Shown piece by piece: positions 11,597-24,091 of a stretch of DNA of 64,000 bases (position 1 is the first letter of the stretch; each line of letters opens with the position of its first letter). Where the stretch lies: assembly GCA_963920635.1 (NCBI GenBank), contig OY987298.1, positions 114,194,035 through 114,258,034 on the forward strand. The letters run 5' to 3'. The translations under genes and the position numbers were made by a program. Source of the DNA: Pseudeuparius sepicola (lineage: Eukaryota; Arthropoda; Insecta; Coleoptera; Anthribidae). The notes under the pieces are model-generated. The model ran no database searches, had not been told where the DNA came from, and saw only the letters and a list, made by a program, of their open reading frames with translations.

Positions 11597-11982
11597 AAGG
11601 TGTATCGTAAAAGTGGGACAAAATATATTTTTTATTTTTATTAATAAACATCCTATATATTTGTGGATATGTTGAAAGAGCTAATTTTTCTGATTGCAAC
11701 GATATATGCAGTGCCCACCAAAAAAAATTTGAAATTTTTGTATAAGGGATAATTGCATCACCGTTTTCAATATTTTTAACATTTTTCCTCTTAGAATCCC
11801 TCGGAATTTTTTTGTTTTTGACGTTTGGTAACTATTACGCCTTCAGGTACGCCACTGACATCAAGCTGTGACAAGAAGAAGAACAGTTGGTGGAGGTGGC
11901 ACCGTCGCGTGATGTTGCCGGTGGTGTGGGCTGCCTTTGCTACCTTCCGATAAACTAAAAATGACCCTCGAACATCCTGTAC
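11597..11982. mobile_element. possible mariner-like MITE (ACAAGGTGT...ACATCCTGT ends)
   Basis: The left end reads TATACAAGGTGTATCG and the right end reads CGAACATCCTGTACTT, which fit diverged TA-flanked ACAGGGTGT-type inverted repeats seen elsewhere in the window. The terminal match is short and imperfect, so this is tentative. Confidence 0.3.
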
Positions 11983-12042
11983 TTAATTTAAAATCATAAT
12001 ACAAAACCAATTTTCTATTTTGATTTAACATTTTCCTTTCAG

Positions 12043-15000
12043 ACATTTGAAAAGTTGGAAAAAGCGTTTTCTGCACTGCAAACAATTCCACCGGTTGCCT
12101 TTGTGTTTATGGGTAATTTTATGTCAGAGTCTCATGGTAGTGAATTGATGGAAGTCTTAAAAAAGTTGTTTGCAAAGCTGGCTGACCTTATCTCCAAATT
12201 TCCCAGTTTAGTTCACAACAGTAATTTTGTGTTTATACCTGGATTAACTGATCCTTGTACACCACATGTTGTTCCAAGGTAGGTACTTAGAGTAAGTTAC
12301 TTTATAGTCCACTGGAATTAGGAAAATTTTCCGACTGCAAAAACCAACCTGACAGAGTGCAAAAGGTAGGTTTTGACAATGCAAAAAAAAAGTTTTCACA
12401 CGCAAAGTCGGCCACGGCTTGGTGCTCAGGAAGGGGGATGAAAATGCACGAATTTTCGAGTTTTTTCGCAGTTTTTTAGGTTTTACCCAAAAACTACGCA
12501 TTTTAGAGGAAAAATACCTCAGTCAAAAATTGTAGCTCTGAAAATTTCCTATCGACTTGTTACCGCCCTCTCCCATTAATTCTTATTTCCGCCTCTAGAG
12601 GGCGCGAAATCTTTTGAATATTCATTTACTTTTTTTCTTTGCATTAAAATGCTTAATTTACGGGCTTTTATGGAATATAATGCATCAAAGTTGTAAGGGT
12701 GATTCAGTCATGATGTAAAAAGTTTTAACCACATAGTGAGGGAGGATAACTAAAAAGGAAAATACGAAAAAAATATTTTTTGGCGAAGTTTAAAACATGG
12801 GGAAAATCAACCCTAAGCACCCGCGCAACTCGATGCACCTGATTCTGAGGAAACATCTGAGGTGAGCGATGTTGCCGCATTTCATTGTCCTTATCAATGA
12901 ACGCTAATCCGAAGAAATAAGAAATACTTCTCTTTTATTGGCAGTATCGGGTTGGTCAGGCTTGATTCTTCAAATGGCAATTGTTATAACACTTGAAAAA
13001 CTTTGAGATAATATTGTATTCACATCATAAACACTTGCATTTGCTTGAAAAGTTTTCGGTGGTTTTCGAACACAATAATTTGCATAGTTTTTACATTATA
13101 CGAGAAAATTGCTATCAGTAACACTGTCTAACGGTGTCTATCCATTGTCACTTTGCACATTTTCCGTTTTTCTTGTCCATTATTGGTGAACCACTAAACC
13201 ATCCCATCCACACATCTGAGGTCCATACCATAGCCTAGTGACTGACGTTGATGTTGACATTTAGGTTGCCGCTTGCGCCTCTCTCTTTTCACTCTTGTAG
13301 ACACTATGAACTGGGCTTGTTACAGATTTCTGTATAGCTACGCCAGAGGGGACGGCAAGTTCTGCTGGCAACATCAGATAATATAGATGGCTCTGATATC
13401 ACAAGTATTAGTATTTCAAATGAAATCTGCACCCAGTTGTTGAATTCTCACAATTTATTAGATTATTTCATGCGCGTGCTTTAGCAGTAAAGGTGGTTTA
13501 TACCTTTTAGAATAGTATTCAAAGTTTTATTTTTTAAAATGACAATTAATAATTATGTGATAAATTAAAAATCATATTATTACTTCATTGTGTTTACTAA
13601 ATCCGGTCTCCACAATACTTAAGACTGCTAGCACCATCTAGTGATAAAAGCAACACCTTCACATTCTGTGGGTATTTTTGTCAGTTTCTTACACGCTAGG
13701 AGGGTTACGGTTACATATTTCTTACGGCAGAGGGCCGGCAAGTTCTGATGACATCCCTAGATGACAGTTGACACCGCCTGAACATATGATCAGACGAAAA
13801 CTTCCACGCAGTTCGTCGCTTTAATTTCCATTGTCGATGGGGATGGGGAGCTAATGTTAGGGCCCGTGTGTATGGAGACCATGTGATTGGACCGTATTCG
13901 ATTTTTGGACCAGCACTGCCCGAATCGCTGGACTGGTAGAGAAGAGCCTTTGCCATGGCCAGCACGATCCCTGTGTGTTTGGGGATACGATAAAATCCAT
14001 CGTGTATGAAAAGGCTTAACTTGACAGTGATCAAGAGCGAATTGAAGATGCTGTCGTTCGTGGATCGCTTATGAACAGAATTAATCACTTGTTATTCAAG
14101 TTAATGGTGGCATTTTCAAAATAGTAATAGTGCATTTTGGCGCGTGTTTACACTTTGTGTACTTAGTTTTGTGTTTTGTTTGCTACTGCACAGTGCTTCG
14201 CAGTATTTCCAATTCCCGGTAGAAGGTTATCCACCTAGTCGTGGTCGTTGGACTGAGTATCTCGCCGCAAATGACTTGTGTCGGCCGAGGGAAATGCAGT
14301 GCATTCATTATTGCTGTTCGCGCATTTTTAGGTATCCAAAAAGGAAAAAATGGATTGACATTGGAAAATCAAAAAGGTAATAAATTAACTAAGACCATGC
14401 TGTATTTATTGTCACATCAGAAAACTGTTTCCCTAAAAATTTAAAAACCCCAGACAAATTTTCGAACTTTTAGGTTTTTCCTCAAAATGTCGAAATTTTT
14501 TTTTGAGATTTCTATAGGGATAAGTAAAAAAGAAATAAATTTAGGATATAATATGTTGATGCAATTGGCAACAACGCGCCGGTAGTTGAAGGCCTCCATG
14601 CGATGTTTCTTAGCTCGGCCAGGCAGAAGCGCCATTAATTAGGGGTTTAAATGCATTTCTGAAAATATTTTTAATTATTTTTGTTTATTTTAGATTTTTT
14701 TTAAAGTTCGGATTCGTAAAAAAAGTATATTTTTACCCTTTTTTGCAATATCATAACCTACCTTTTCCACCAGGTTAGGTTGCTGTAGTTTTCACAGTCA
14801 CTAAAATGTGTTTTTGACGTCTAATTCCGATGAACTGTTAATAATTCTACCTCTTTTTAGATTGGCATTACCCAACTATCTTACCAAAGAAGTCACAAAA
14901 ATTCTTCCTAAAGCAATTTTTTCAACAAACCCTTGTAGAATACAGTATTGCACTAGAGAGATTGTTGTATACAGAGCTGATGTAGTTGCAAAGCTTCTTC

Positions 15001-15491
15001 AAGGAACTTTGTACAAGCCACCCAAAAGTGAAATAGCCAATTGTGTAAGTTAATGAATATTTCAGAGAAACTTGAAGAAATCTTCTTGATAAAGTAGTTT
15101 TTAATGTAGAACATATATTAAATATATTAAACTTTCGATTTCAATAGATTGAATTTTTAGGTAACACGGACAATAATAGGTGAAGGACATTTGAGTCCCT
15201 TACTATTAAATGCCCTGCCTGTTCATTGGGATTTTGATTATTGTTTGAGATTATACCCCTTACCAGATTTGGTTGTCATAGGAGATAAGTTTGAAAGTTA
15301 CAAAGGAAAGTACAAGAATTGTGTTGTCGCCAATCCAGTAAGTATTCATATTGTTGATTAATTCTGTAACAAGATTTATTCAGTAGACCACTTGCATTTT
15401 CTTTCAGGGATGTTTCTGTGAACGCGAATTTCAATTTATGGATTACTATCCCATTAATAACTGCATTGAAGACTGTAACATAGGCGAATAG
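12043..15491 (+). CDS. PolE2: DNA polymerase epsilon subunit 2 (POLE2/Dpb2), last four exons
   Basis: Exons 12043-12278, 14861-15044, 15161-15337 and 15408-15491 (TAG) join in frame. All junctions have AG acceptors and GT donors (GTAGGT at 12279, GTAAGT at 15045 and 15338). POLE2 is the B-subunit that holds Pol epsilon together at the leading strand and links it to the CMG helicase. Visible blocks are the start of the inactive calcineurin-like phosphoesterase core (PPVAFVFMGNF), the FVFIPGLTDPC segment, the near-invariant STNPCRIQYCTREIVVYR, the ILSQGHLSPL-like IIGEGHLSPLLLNALPV, and a C-terminal LRLYPLPDLVVIGDK. The last exon ends CNIGE. About 227 residues are covered, roughly the C-terminal 40 percent of the family. 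The expected N-terminal helical and OB-fold parts were not found between 9.7 and 12.0 kb. The first intron shown is about 2.6 kb. It converges on Hph, whose stop is at 16478. Confidence 0.88.
12279..14860. other. POLE2 intron, no gene recognised
   Basis: No transposase or host exon was recognised. Two related segments sharing GGCAAGTTCTG after a GCCAGAGG/GGCAGAGG core lie at about 13318-13390 and 13705-13765, suggesting an old repeat. The short open frames at 13711-14088 (-) and 14144-14380 (+) show no family motif. Confidence 0.4.
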
Positions 15492-16477
15492 TAAAAAACT
15501 TATTGACCTACCTGCAGCCTGTAAATGAACATTTGAACAGTTTGCTTTCGACAGCTATTCTAGAGGAAAAGTTGACTGTAAATTAGTTTTTACTTGATTA
15601 TAGCTGGCACTTTTGTCCAATTTTAACAAGTTTTGACACCGAACAACTTTCAAATACTTTGGAAACAGTGTTAACTTGTATTAAATTTAAACAAATATAT
15701 AATATATTTGAATTGTCTATAACCATGGCCCATCAAAAGTGCATGGGGATATTTAATCAATTCATAGGAAGACGGTTTTGCAAATGGACAAGTTCTAAAT
15801 GTGAAGTGAGTTTATGAAGTCCATAGTGCTGAGGCAGCCTTAAATTTATAACTACTGGCTCCTTCTCCTTTTATTCCAAAGGTACTTAAAATATACGAGT
15901 ATACCAGTATTGGCAAGAATAATCCAAATAAGAGTCAGAATCACTCAATGTAAATTTATTATTAGTACACAATACCTGAAAACAATTTAAATACTACAGA
16001 ACTATTTGTGTACAATATCATTTATTAAACACAATATTGTATGTACAATTATAGTATTAAAATATAGATTTTCATAAAGTTATCACTATTTGCACACCAA
16101 TGTTACCTATCTTAATACCAAAATTCTGCAAAGCAGGCTTCAGTCTGAAAACTGCAAAAAGGATTCTTCAACAATGTACATAGTAACAAAAAAATGATAT
16201 TCTATTTTACAAATATCAATAGAGGCAATTAACTATCTATCTGTTAAACATTAAATATCACACTTTTTTTTTCTTAAAATGGTAAGCGCTTATAAAAAAA
16301 GATTATATACATAATACAGTATATCTTAACATAGAAATTTTATAAAGTTGATATTTTAATATGGTAGACCCTAAGCTCTAGGTTGAGTAAAAATCAGGTG
16401 GATGGCGGCAACAGGGTTTTATCTGTACTTCCTGTAACAAAATAGGTAAGTAGAATTTTTAATGTGAATCGATGTAC
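15492..16477. other. 3' regions of convergent POLE2 and Hph
   Basis: No coding frame is seen. This holds the 3' UTRs of the two convergent genes. On the minus strand an AATAAA (complement of 16021-16026) lies about 450 bp beyond the Hph stop and could be its poly(A) signal. No clear AATAAA was seen close to the POLE2 stop. Confidence 0.35.
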
Positions 16478-16917
<440 letters not shown>

Positions 16918-17154
16918 TTACAATAGTTGAAATTATTATAACAATATAAAGGTTGTTTAGCACATGAGCAGTGAATACTGGGATTTACTAGTCTTTGTTA
17001 TTAAAACAATTTCAGTTTGACTAAGATCAAACAAAACCTGTCTATGAACTGCTATACTAAAATATTTTTAACTGTACAATAGTAATTACATCTCTTGATT
17101 TGGTAATCAAAGATTGGAAACCTATTGTTTTGGGCATATTTAGCATGTCTGGCA

Positions 17155-17601
17155 CACGATACACTTACCCGCGGTATGTCCTTGCACATCTTGTGACGTC
17201 AGTTGCGAATCAGAATTTAAATTGCTCCATATGTTTTACACAGCAATAGATACTTTTTTATGGGTTTTTGCTTATTTCTTTTAAATAAATGTTAAAAATA
17301 TGTAGAATTTATTACTAGATAAATGAATGAATATTCTGTTTATAAAAACACATTTAATTTGATACGCTGACTGCACATCCCGGCATTTTTGGCCTATTTC
17401 AAAGCACTGTCGAGCTGGACTGACGATCAGTCAGTTGTTTACACTTTTTTTCTTGACACATTAAACTGTAAACTATAAAAAATCGTAAAACACAACCACA
17501 GCTGCTGCATTATTTAGAATTCGTGATTCGCAACTGACGTAGATGCGCAGTTACCTTGTTTTCGGATTCATTAGTGACATACCGTGGGTAAGTGTATTGT
17601 G
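17155..17601. mobile_element. P-superfamily-type MITE, 447 bp
   Basis: The ends are inverted: CACGATACACTTACCCGCGG at the left and, reverse-complemented, CACAATACACTTACCCACGG at the right. A second inverted block, CGTCAGTTGCGAATC, lies inside each end. Perfect 8-bp duplications GTCTGGCA flank it (17147-17154 and 17602-17609). This octamer differs at one base from the reverse complement of the Drosophila P-element target consensus GGCCAGAC. There is no coding frame. Confidence 0.75.
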
Positions 17602-17959
17602 GTCTGGCAGAAATGTCAGAACTTGAGACAGGCCTAACCTTAACCTTGATATTCTGTGGTTCTAACCTAACTTCAAACACAGAAACTATATCCTTTGTTC
17701 TGTGTTTTAAAGAACAGTTATATCAAATTTAGCATTCGTGTACATAAAACGTAAATTCTGTTGATTACAGTCCTTTCCCTTACCTATAAAAAATATCAAT
17801 ATGGCCGCCTCTTATGGAAATCTAGGGACATGAAATATTTACCTTTTACACCATCCTTATTTTCTATATTTTTGAGGTAAGGAAAAGAAATTTCAGTTAA
17901 AAGTTGTAGAAGCCAAAGCAAGCTTTTTTCATCGTTTATTTAGTTTTATAAAGGGTGTT

Positions 17960-18310
17960 CAGACAAGCGGTGCCAAACGAAACTTATGTTTTTTTAAATG
18001 GAACACCCTGTATATTTTTAGATATTTGAAATCTGCTCGATCACAATTTCAATGATGTATACATGTAATATGTTTCTTTCAACGTTGAACCTTTCAATTT
18101 TGCACTTTGATGTTTTTTTTTTTCGAAAATGAAACTTGTGAGTTTATATAGGGTTTATATAGGAAAATATATCATTAAAGATGATTAGTATTCGCCCTTA
18201 AAATATGGATTAACTTGTCACAAATTGTGACAATAAGCAAACTTCAAATATCTAAAAATCTACAGGTTGTTCCATTTAAAAAACATAAGTTTGGTTTGGC
18301 AGCGCTTTTC
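17960..18310. mobile_element. small inverted-repeat element nested in left palindrome arm
   Basis: Ends about 60 bp long are inverted copies: AAGCGGTGCCAAACGAAAC at the left, and AAGCGCTGCCAAACCAAAC on the complement at the right. Both continue into ACTTATGTTTTTTAAATGG. The right palindrome arm lacks this segment and reads straight through, which shows it to be a later insertion. It is non-coding. Confidence 0.65.
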
Positions 18311-19263
18311 TAATAGGCTAGTCAAAATAGGTGGTAGAGGTAGAAAAAATTAGTAACAAAGTGATCTCTGCGGAAATGAGTAGTCAATGGAGTCATTATT
18401 AACCCCTCAAAAGTCTCTCTTTGTCGCATTGGTGGAACTTGGAAAAAAATTACCGCCATCTTGAATTTTTTTGAATTTACTGAATATCTCGTAAAGTATG
18501 CATTTTATCAAAAAAACTCAAGAGATCATTTTTATAGAGAATCAAAAGCTACCTATAATGGAGACATTTTCAAGACTATTGGCCAAAAAACAAAACAGTT
18601 ATGGAAATTTATATGATTTGGCACTTTTTAAAATTCGGTTAATATCTGGAATAGTTATGCATTTTATGAAAAAATCTGAAAGAACCTTTTTTGTGCAGAA
18701 TAAACTACAGTACACAAAATAAAAATATAATAAGAAAAATCTAAATATTTTTGTAGGGGTAGAAAAACAAATAAATATAATAAGAACAACATTTTACATT
18801 TGGGCAGGAACCAGGACACTAAGTAATTAAAATAAATTTAATTTTACTTTATAAATCGTCTTCTTCATCATCATGCACTATGGCGTTATTACAGCTTACA
18901 CCGTAGCACTGACCACATTTTGCTGAGCACTTTAGTCCAACTTTTCTGCAAGAACAATTCTTCAAGCAGCTGCTTTCTTTGCAATTGCAAAAAATTAATT
19001 TCAACAAATTTGAGGGTGCTATGGATCTTGTGTTGTGGTAATAGGTACTAGATCTCCATTTTCGTCAGTTTTCCAACCATATTTAAGGGGGTCGAGGGAG
19101 TTCCCCAGCCATTCTTGAATTTATAAAAATATACAACGTAAGTATAATAAGAAATGTACCTTATTCTTTAAAAAAAATACCTGAAAATACGTCCTAAGAA
19201 TGTGCTATTTGGCAGATTTTCGGTTGGTGGCAGTGAAGCTAAACATAATTCTGAATATACATA

Positions 19264-19912
19264 TATACAGTGTGTCCCAATTTGATACTGGACACCTAAG
19301 AAATATATGAAGGGCAAAGAAAACAAATGGTCTCTATTTTTTTATTGGTAGTCCCAAGGGAGAGTATCTCATAGGTGGTGGTATTTAAATTGCGTAAATA
19401 TGTCATGACCTGCTATGATTTTTTAAAATAGCAAATTTTCAAGAAACCCTATTGATTTTTAGCTTTTTCGCCTTTTTCTCCCACTTTTTTTCTTAGAAAT
19501 GTGTCCTTTCTGGAGCTTTCATGTCAAAATATTATTAAGGAAACTTGTTCATAGTGAAAACATAAAATTTTGACGTGAAAACTCCAGAAAGGACACTTTT
19601 CTAAGAAAAAAGTGGGAGATAAATCTAAAGATCAAAGTAGGCCTAGACTTTTGAAATTTTGGGAATCTACTCAGTTTTTCATTCTGAATAAGTTTTGTCG
19701 TAAAAAAATCCCTAATAGGGTTTCTTGAAAATTTGCTATTTCAAAAAATCATAGCAGGCCATGGCCATAATTACCCCATTCAAATACCACCGCCTGCCTG
19801 CCTATGAGATACTCTCCCTTGAGACTACCAATAAAAAAATAGAGACCATTTGTTTCTCTTGCCCTTCATATATTTCTGAGGTGTCCAGTATCAAATTGGG
19901 ACACACTGTATA
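19264..19912. mobile_element. mariner-like MITE with long inverted repeats, about 650 bp
   Basis: Inverted arms of about 200 bp start TACAGTGTGTCCCAATTTG at the left and end CAAATTGGGACACACTGTA at the right, bordered by TA dinucleotides. Arms share CAAATGGTCTCTATTTTTTT and GAGAGTATCTC-type blocks. TA-flanked CAGTGTGTCCC ends are usual for Tc1/mariner-derived MITEs. There is no coding frame. Confidence 0.75.
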
Positions 19913-20795
19913 GTGGGTGATGTACATACCTTGGTTAATATCATGAATCTTCCTTGGACACCGGTAAAGATTAAAAAAAAATAAGTCCTGATTTAATCAA
20001 AACTGCCACTATTTCAGATATTAACAAAATAAAAAACCATATTGCCAAATCATATAACTTTCAATAACTTTTTTGTTTTTTGATCAATGGACTTGAAATT
20101 TTCTCTATAAGTAACTTTTAATTCTCCATAAAAAGAGTCTCTTGAGTTATTTTGATATTATGCATACTTTACGAAATATTTAATAAATTAGAAAAAAATC
20201 AAGATGGCGGCAATTTTTTTGCAAGTTCCACCAATGCGACAAAGTGCGATTTTTGAGGGATTAATAAGGATCCCATTGACTACTCATTACCACAGAGATC
20301 ATTTTGTTACTAATTTTTTCTACCTCGCCTGTATAAACCTGCCTAGATTGACTAGGCTATAAACACCTTGCATAAAACTAAATAAATGCTGAAAAACTTG
20401 CTTTGGCTCCCACAACCTTTTTCCTAACCTCAAAAATATAGAAACTAAAGGGGGTGTAGAAATATACGTGACCGCATGGTATAGTTAAGAGAGATTTTAG
20501 TATAGAAGCCAAACCTGACTTGATAAATGATATTGCTTTAAAATGGTTTTTAGGAGCTCTCTTGTACAAAAATTTAGAAAACAGAAAAAAACAAACAAAA
20601 GGAAACAAGTGATTTAAGTAGGTAATATGTTAATATGCGAAAGAACTAAAATTGTAAAAAATTACACTTTGAAAAACGATTTAAAAAATATTTTATTTTT
20701 AAATACTGTTCTGTGATATCGATCTTGGCTCATAAAGAGCATATTAATGTAATATTTTCTTTATGTAGGATAAGCAAAAGGTATCTCCTTTTTTG

Positions 20796-20895
20796 TATAT
20801 CGCCTATCATATCGGCCATCAGGCCCTGCGTGCCTGCAACGCCTAGAAGGATAAAAAGGAGGAAGTACAGTGGTCCGGACGCATGCGAAAAGTGA
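20796..20895 (+). repeat. diverged dispersed repeat, inverted copy at 10505-10640
   Basis: It shares the ordered blocks CGCCTAGAAGGATAA, GTCC and GCGAAAAG with the complement of 10505-10640. It is unclassified, and no ends were recognised. Confidence 0.45.
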
Positions 20896-22159
20896 TGGAA
20901 ACTGATATCAACATAATATATTTTGTCATGCGGTGACGACATGCGCGAGTCTTTTCAAAATTCGTTTGATTATATCTTTATAGTTATAGTATCATGATTA
21001 ATTTTAGATTCCTCAGACCTGGACCAACACTAAATATCACTATATATCACAACGAATTTAATATCCAAAATAAAATAAAATGATTGCTATGTCCCTTTAA
21101 TTTGACATATTTTCACAGATTTTCTTAAGAAAAGAAATTCTTCAGGTTTTTTCTTTACTATAGTAGACATTGTAAACATCAGAAACTGACATACCTATAA
21201 CCACAGAGTCCAGAGAATAGGGCAGTCCGACGAACTGTCATGATCAGTTTAAATAGTTTTTTACACTGCTCAAAAAACTTTCAAAATTGGAAGAAGGCTT
21301 TCACACTAATTTAAATAATTCAGTCCACACATCTGACAGTGGTAGATTCATTCTCTATGTTTTAATTGCTAAATTTTTGTAGAGACCGCTACAAATTATT
21401 TTCGTCAGGATTAGCTTATCTCTAACAACATACCAGGGTCATTCTAAAAAAATACCCAGATTTGCCTGGTAACATTTCAAAATTTTAAATTGTTAATGTA
21501 TAATTTAAATAAGAAGTTCTGATAAAAGTAGGTGGATCTATAAATTGTTCATAGTGGTCAAGAAAATACAATTTATTTTGGCTAAAATTTAGGAAGATTG
21601 ATTTAGCTGGACCACGGATGTGACAGTGACCACGGACGTGATTATGCATACATAATAAGTTCTGTAAAGAAAATAATATATGCTTCACATTATCAGATTA
21701 TTATGTATAAAAAAGATATGTACAAAAAACAAACCAACAATAATTTTTCTAAACAATCAGCAAAGCAAAAAACAGCAAACTAACATTATTTTGATAATAA
21801 AAACTAATATCCCTTTAAAAGATTGTGAAATAACACAATTTATGAAGAAAATAATTTAAACGCAACCTATTTTATAAAACAAATTAGGGAAATAACTTAA
21901 ATTGTTAATAAAAATGTATTCGTCTTTTCTCTCAATATACCTCAGGAGGATTTAAAACCATTTGAATATCTCGCTCCGCTATCTCTGTACTTTGGGATAT
22001 TCAAATAACTTATTTCCGGATTTTTTAAAAACTTAACTGTGTACTCTTGTGTAGACTTGTCATCTCTATGTTCTTGAAAAATATCACATTTATACACAAA
22101 CTGGCCCAAATTATAATTTTAGCAAAATGTCACCCCCCCTTAATATCCCACATTTGATA

Positions 22160-23141
22160 GGATATAATTAAATCTTGATTAAAATGATTAAAAACTATGT
22201 CTGTATCTTTGCACGGGCGAACATATTTCTTTGGGAGATTCGTCACAAATATTCTATATTAGGTCGCTTATGATTGATTCATTAATAATTTTGTGCTTCT
22301 TTAAAGATCCCACTATAGGTGCCTCTTTTTTCCCTGCAGTAAATCTACGGGTTTTTATCTTTTTCTAAAAAAATTCTTACTTTCGTTCGTGCAGTTAGTA
22401 TTCTTGCCACTATTGGTCTTTTGTATCTACGCCCATTTCTTCTGAGTGACAGCTTAGCGATAAGAGTGAGAAACTTGTATTTTTTTAATAATGCATGGAT
22501 ATAAAATACTCCTTGTTTTTATTTTTGGTTTCTCGGCAATAATTTTCCTCTATTTCTTCTTCAATAACTTCAGCAAATAGGAGTTTTTTTCTTATAGCTG
22601 AGGGTACAGAACGCTGTTTTAACAGGTTGTTTACTTTTGAATTAAAACTTTATTTTATAAAATTAATGCTGATTTGCTCAGCTTGCCTGTTTTTTGAATT
22701 TATTGACGCTTTTTTTAAGAGTTGTAACTAACATCTTTAAAACTTTAACTTTTTTCTTGTTCTGTCTCGGTTCTTCCTCGTGATTTTTTCCTCTTCTTGA
22801 GGCATAATATTTCGTGACCTACTTGGTTCTGGTAAATCTTGTAATATCATTTGAGGGCTGCTTAGTGGAGTATTAAAATTTAAAAAAATATTTTCATTTG
22901 CTGCATCTTTTTGAGCATTAATTTTTCTATCCCTGTAACGCTTAGAAGGATTTCTCCCGTTTTTTCGTATTCTTTTTTTAACTCGTTCATTTAATTCATT
23001 GCTTCTTTGCTTCCGTTCTCTATCTTTCTTTTCTTTGCTTCGTATCGAACCAGATCATTTTTAATCTTTCTCTTACTCTTCCCATGCTTAATTGCTTTGT
23101 TTCTCTTCTTTTTTCTGGCTCTATGTTTCTTTGTTTTAGCC
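22160..23141 (-). pseudogene. decayed ORF of an unclassified insect transposon
   Basis: On the minus strand an ATG at 23141 opens a very basic protein (MAKTKKHRARKKRNKAI). After a frameshift it continues with RNPSKRYRDRKINAQKDAA and, after a stop-rich gap, AGKKEA followed by KKHKIINESIISDL. Arg/Lys-rich starts of this type, followed by an AGKKE block, are recalled from uncharacterised insect transposon proteins, but the family cannot be named from sequence alone. At least two frameshifts and several stops are present. Confidence 0.4.
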
Positions 23142-24091
23142 ATTTGAAACCTTAAACAAAACCTAGTGTAGGGTCGTGATGGATGTCACAAATCTGCTGT
23201 ATACCGAATCCGATCAAGTGATGCTTGATGTAAAAAGAGAAAAAATAAATCGCTGAACTAGAGAAAAACAATTAATAAAAATAATTTGCAAAAATGTAAT
23301 TTTCGCATTCAATAAAATGATAGTTTAAGTCGTTAAGGAAACACATAATTCAACATTTGTGTACACTCGGTGAACAGCAGTAAAAGAAAATTGTAATAAT
23401 CAAAATTCTTGTGTGGACTTTCATAATCCATGGACCTCGGTCCATGGACAAGATGAAAAATGTGCTTTTGGCAGTTGAAAAATCTACCTTTTGAGGTTAG
23501 GTTATTAAACGTTTGTAAATAAATCTAATTTACTGTAGTTTTGTCTATAATAGGCATTCAGCAAACAAATTCCTACCTTTTTAGGTATCCACAGACGTGA
23601 TAAAAAGTGATTAGCAAAACAGATTTCACTAAAAAGGTCACTAAATTTGAGGAAAAGGCTCTCTCTTTTCAAGTTAGTAAAATACTGACAGCATTCAATT
23701 GTTAATTGACTGCTACGCCACCTATCAGGTACGCATAAAACACCAACTCTCGTGAGGCTATTGGGTTGTTTAAGCTTAGTCCACGAATGTGAGAATTATT
23801 TGGTGGCAGCAGTAAAAAATAGTAAAACTATTTAAGTTATATATTTTTGTGTATATTTGGACTAATTTTAAACCTAAAACTAGTTTTATAAAGCCAAAAA
23901 AATATTGTAAAATCTCTGTTTAAAAACTGATAATGGTTTCATCCGCTAGAGGCGCTGTCTAAATGACGTATTAATATGGAATTGGGTGTGGACGATTATA
24001 TCAGTGCCGGACATGTAAGGCAAAAAAATCACTGTCCCATATTATATGACATCGGCAGTGGGTGTGGTGGCACGCTTCCTTCTGTCGTATG

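Larger units (their letters stand above)
10355..12042. other. intergenic/intronic region, no exon recognised
   Basis: This stretch was read for missing 5' exons of the POLE2 gene and none was found. It contains a dispersed repeat at 10505-10640 and a possible mariner-like MITE at about 11597-11982. If POLE2 extends further upstream, this is intron. Confidence 0.35.
17835..20475. repeat. large imperfect palindrome (foldback-like), with nested elements
   Basis: Positions about 17835-18640 match the reverse complement of about 20020-20475 over long blocks, for example GAGGTAGAAAAAATTAGTAACAA, CTTTGTCGCATTGGTGGAAC and CGTAAAGTATGCAT. The left arm is interrupted at 17960-18310 by a smaller inverted-repeat element absent from the right arm. 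The centre contains a second inverted-repeat element at 19264-19912. No transposase was recognised between the arms. Confidence 0.75.

Noticed and set aside
13711..14380. Frames of 125 and 78 codons inside the POLE2 intron
   Set aside because: No family motif, no splice context joining the POLE2 frame, and a related repeat lies in the same interval.
23420..23440. Palindrome CCATGGACCTCGGTCCATGG as an operator-like site
   Set aside because: An isolated short palindrome in AT-rich intron DNA, with no gene context to support a regulatory role.
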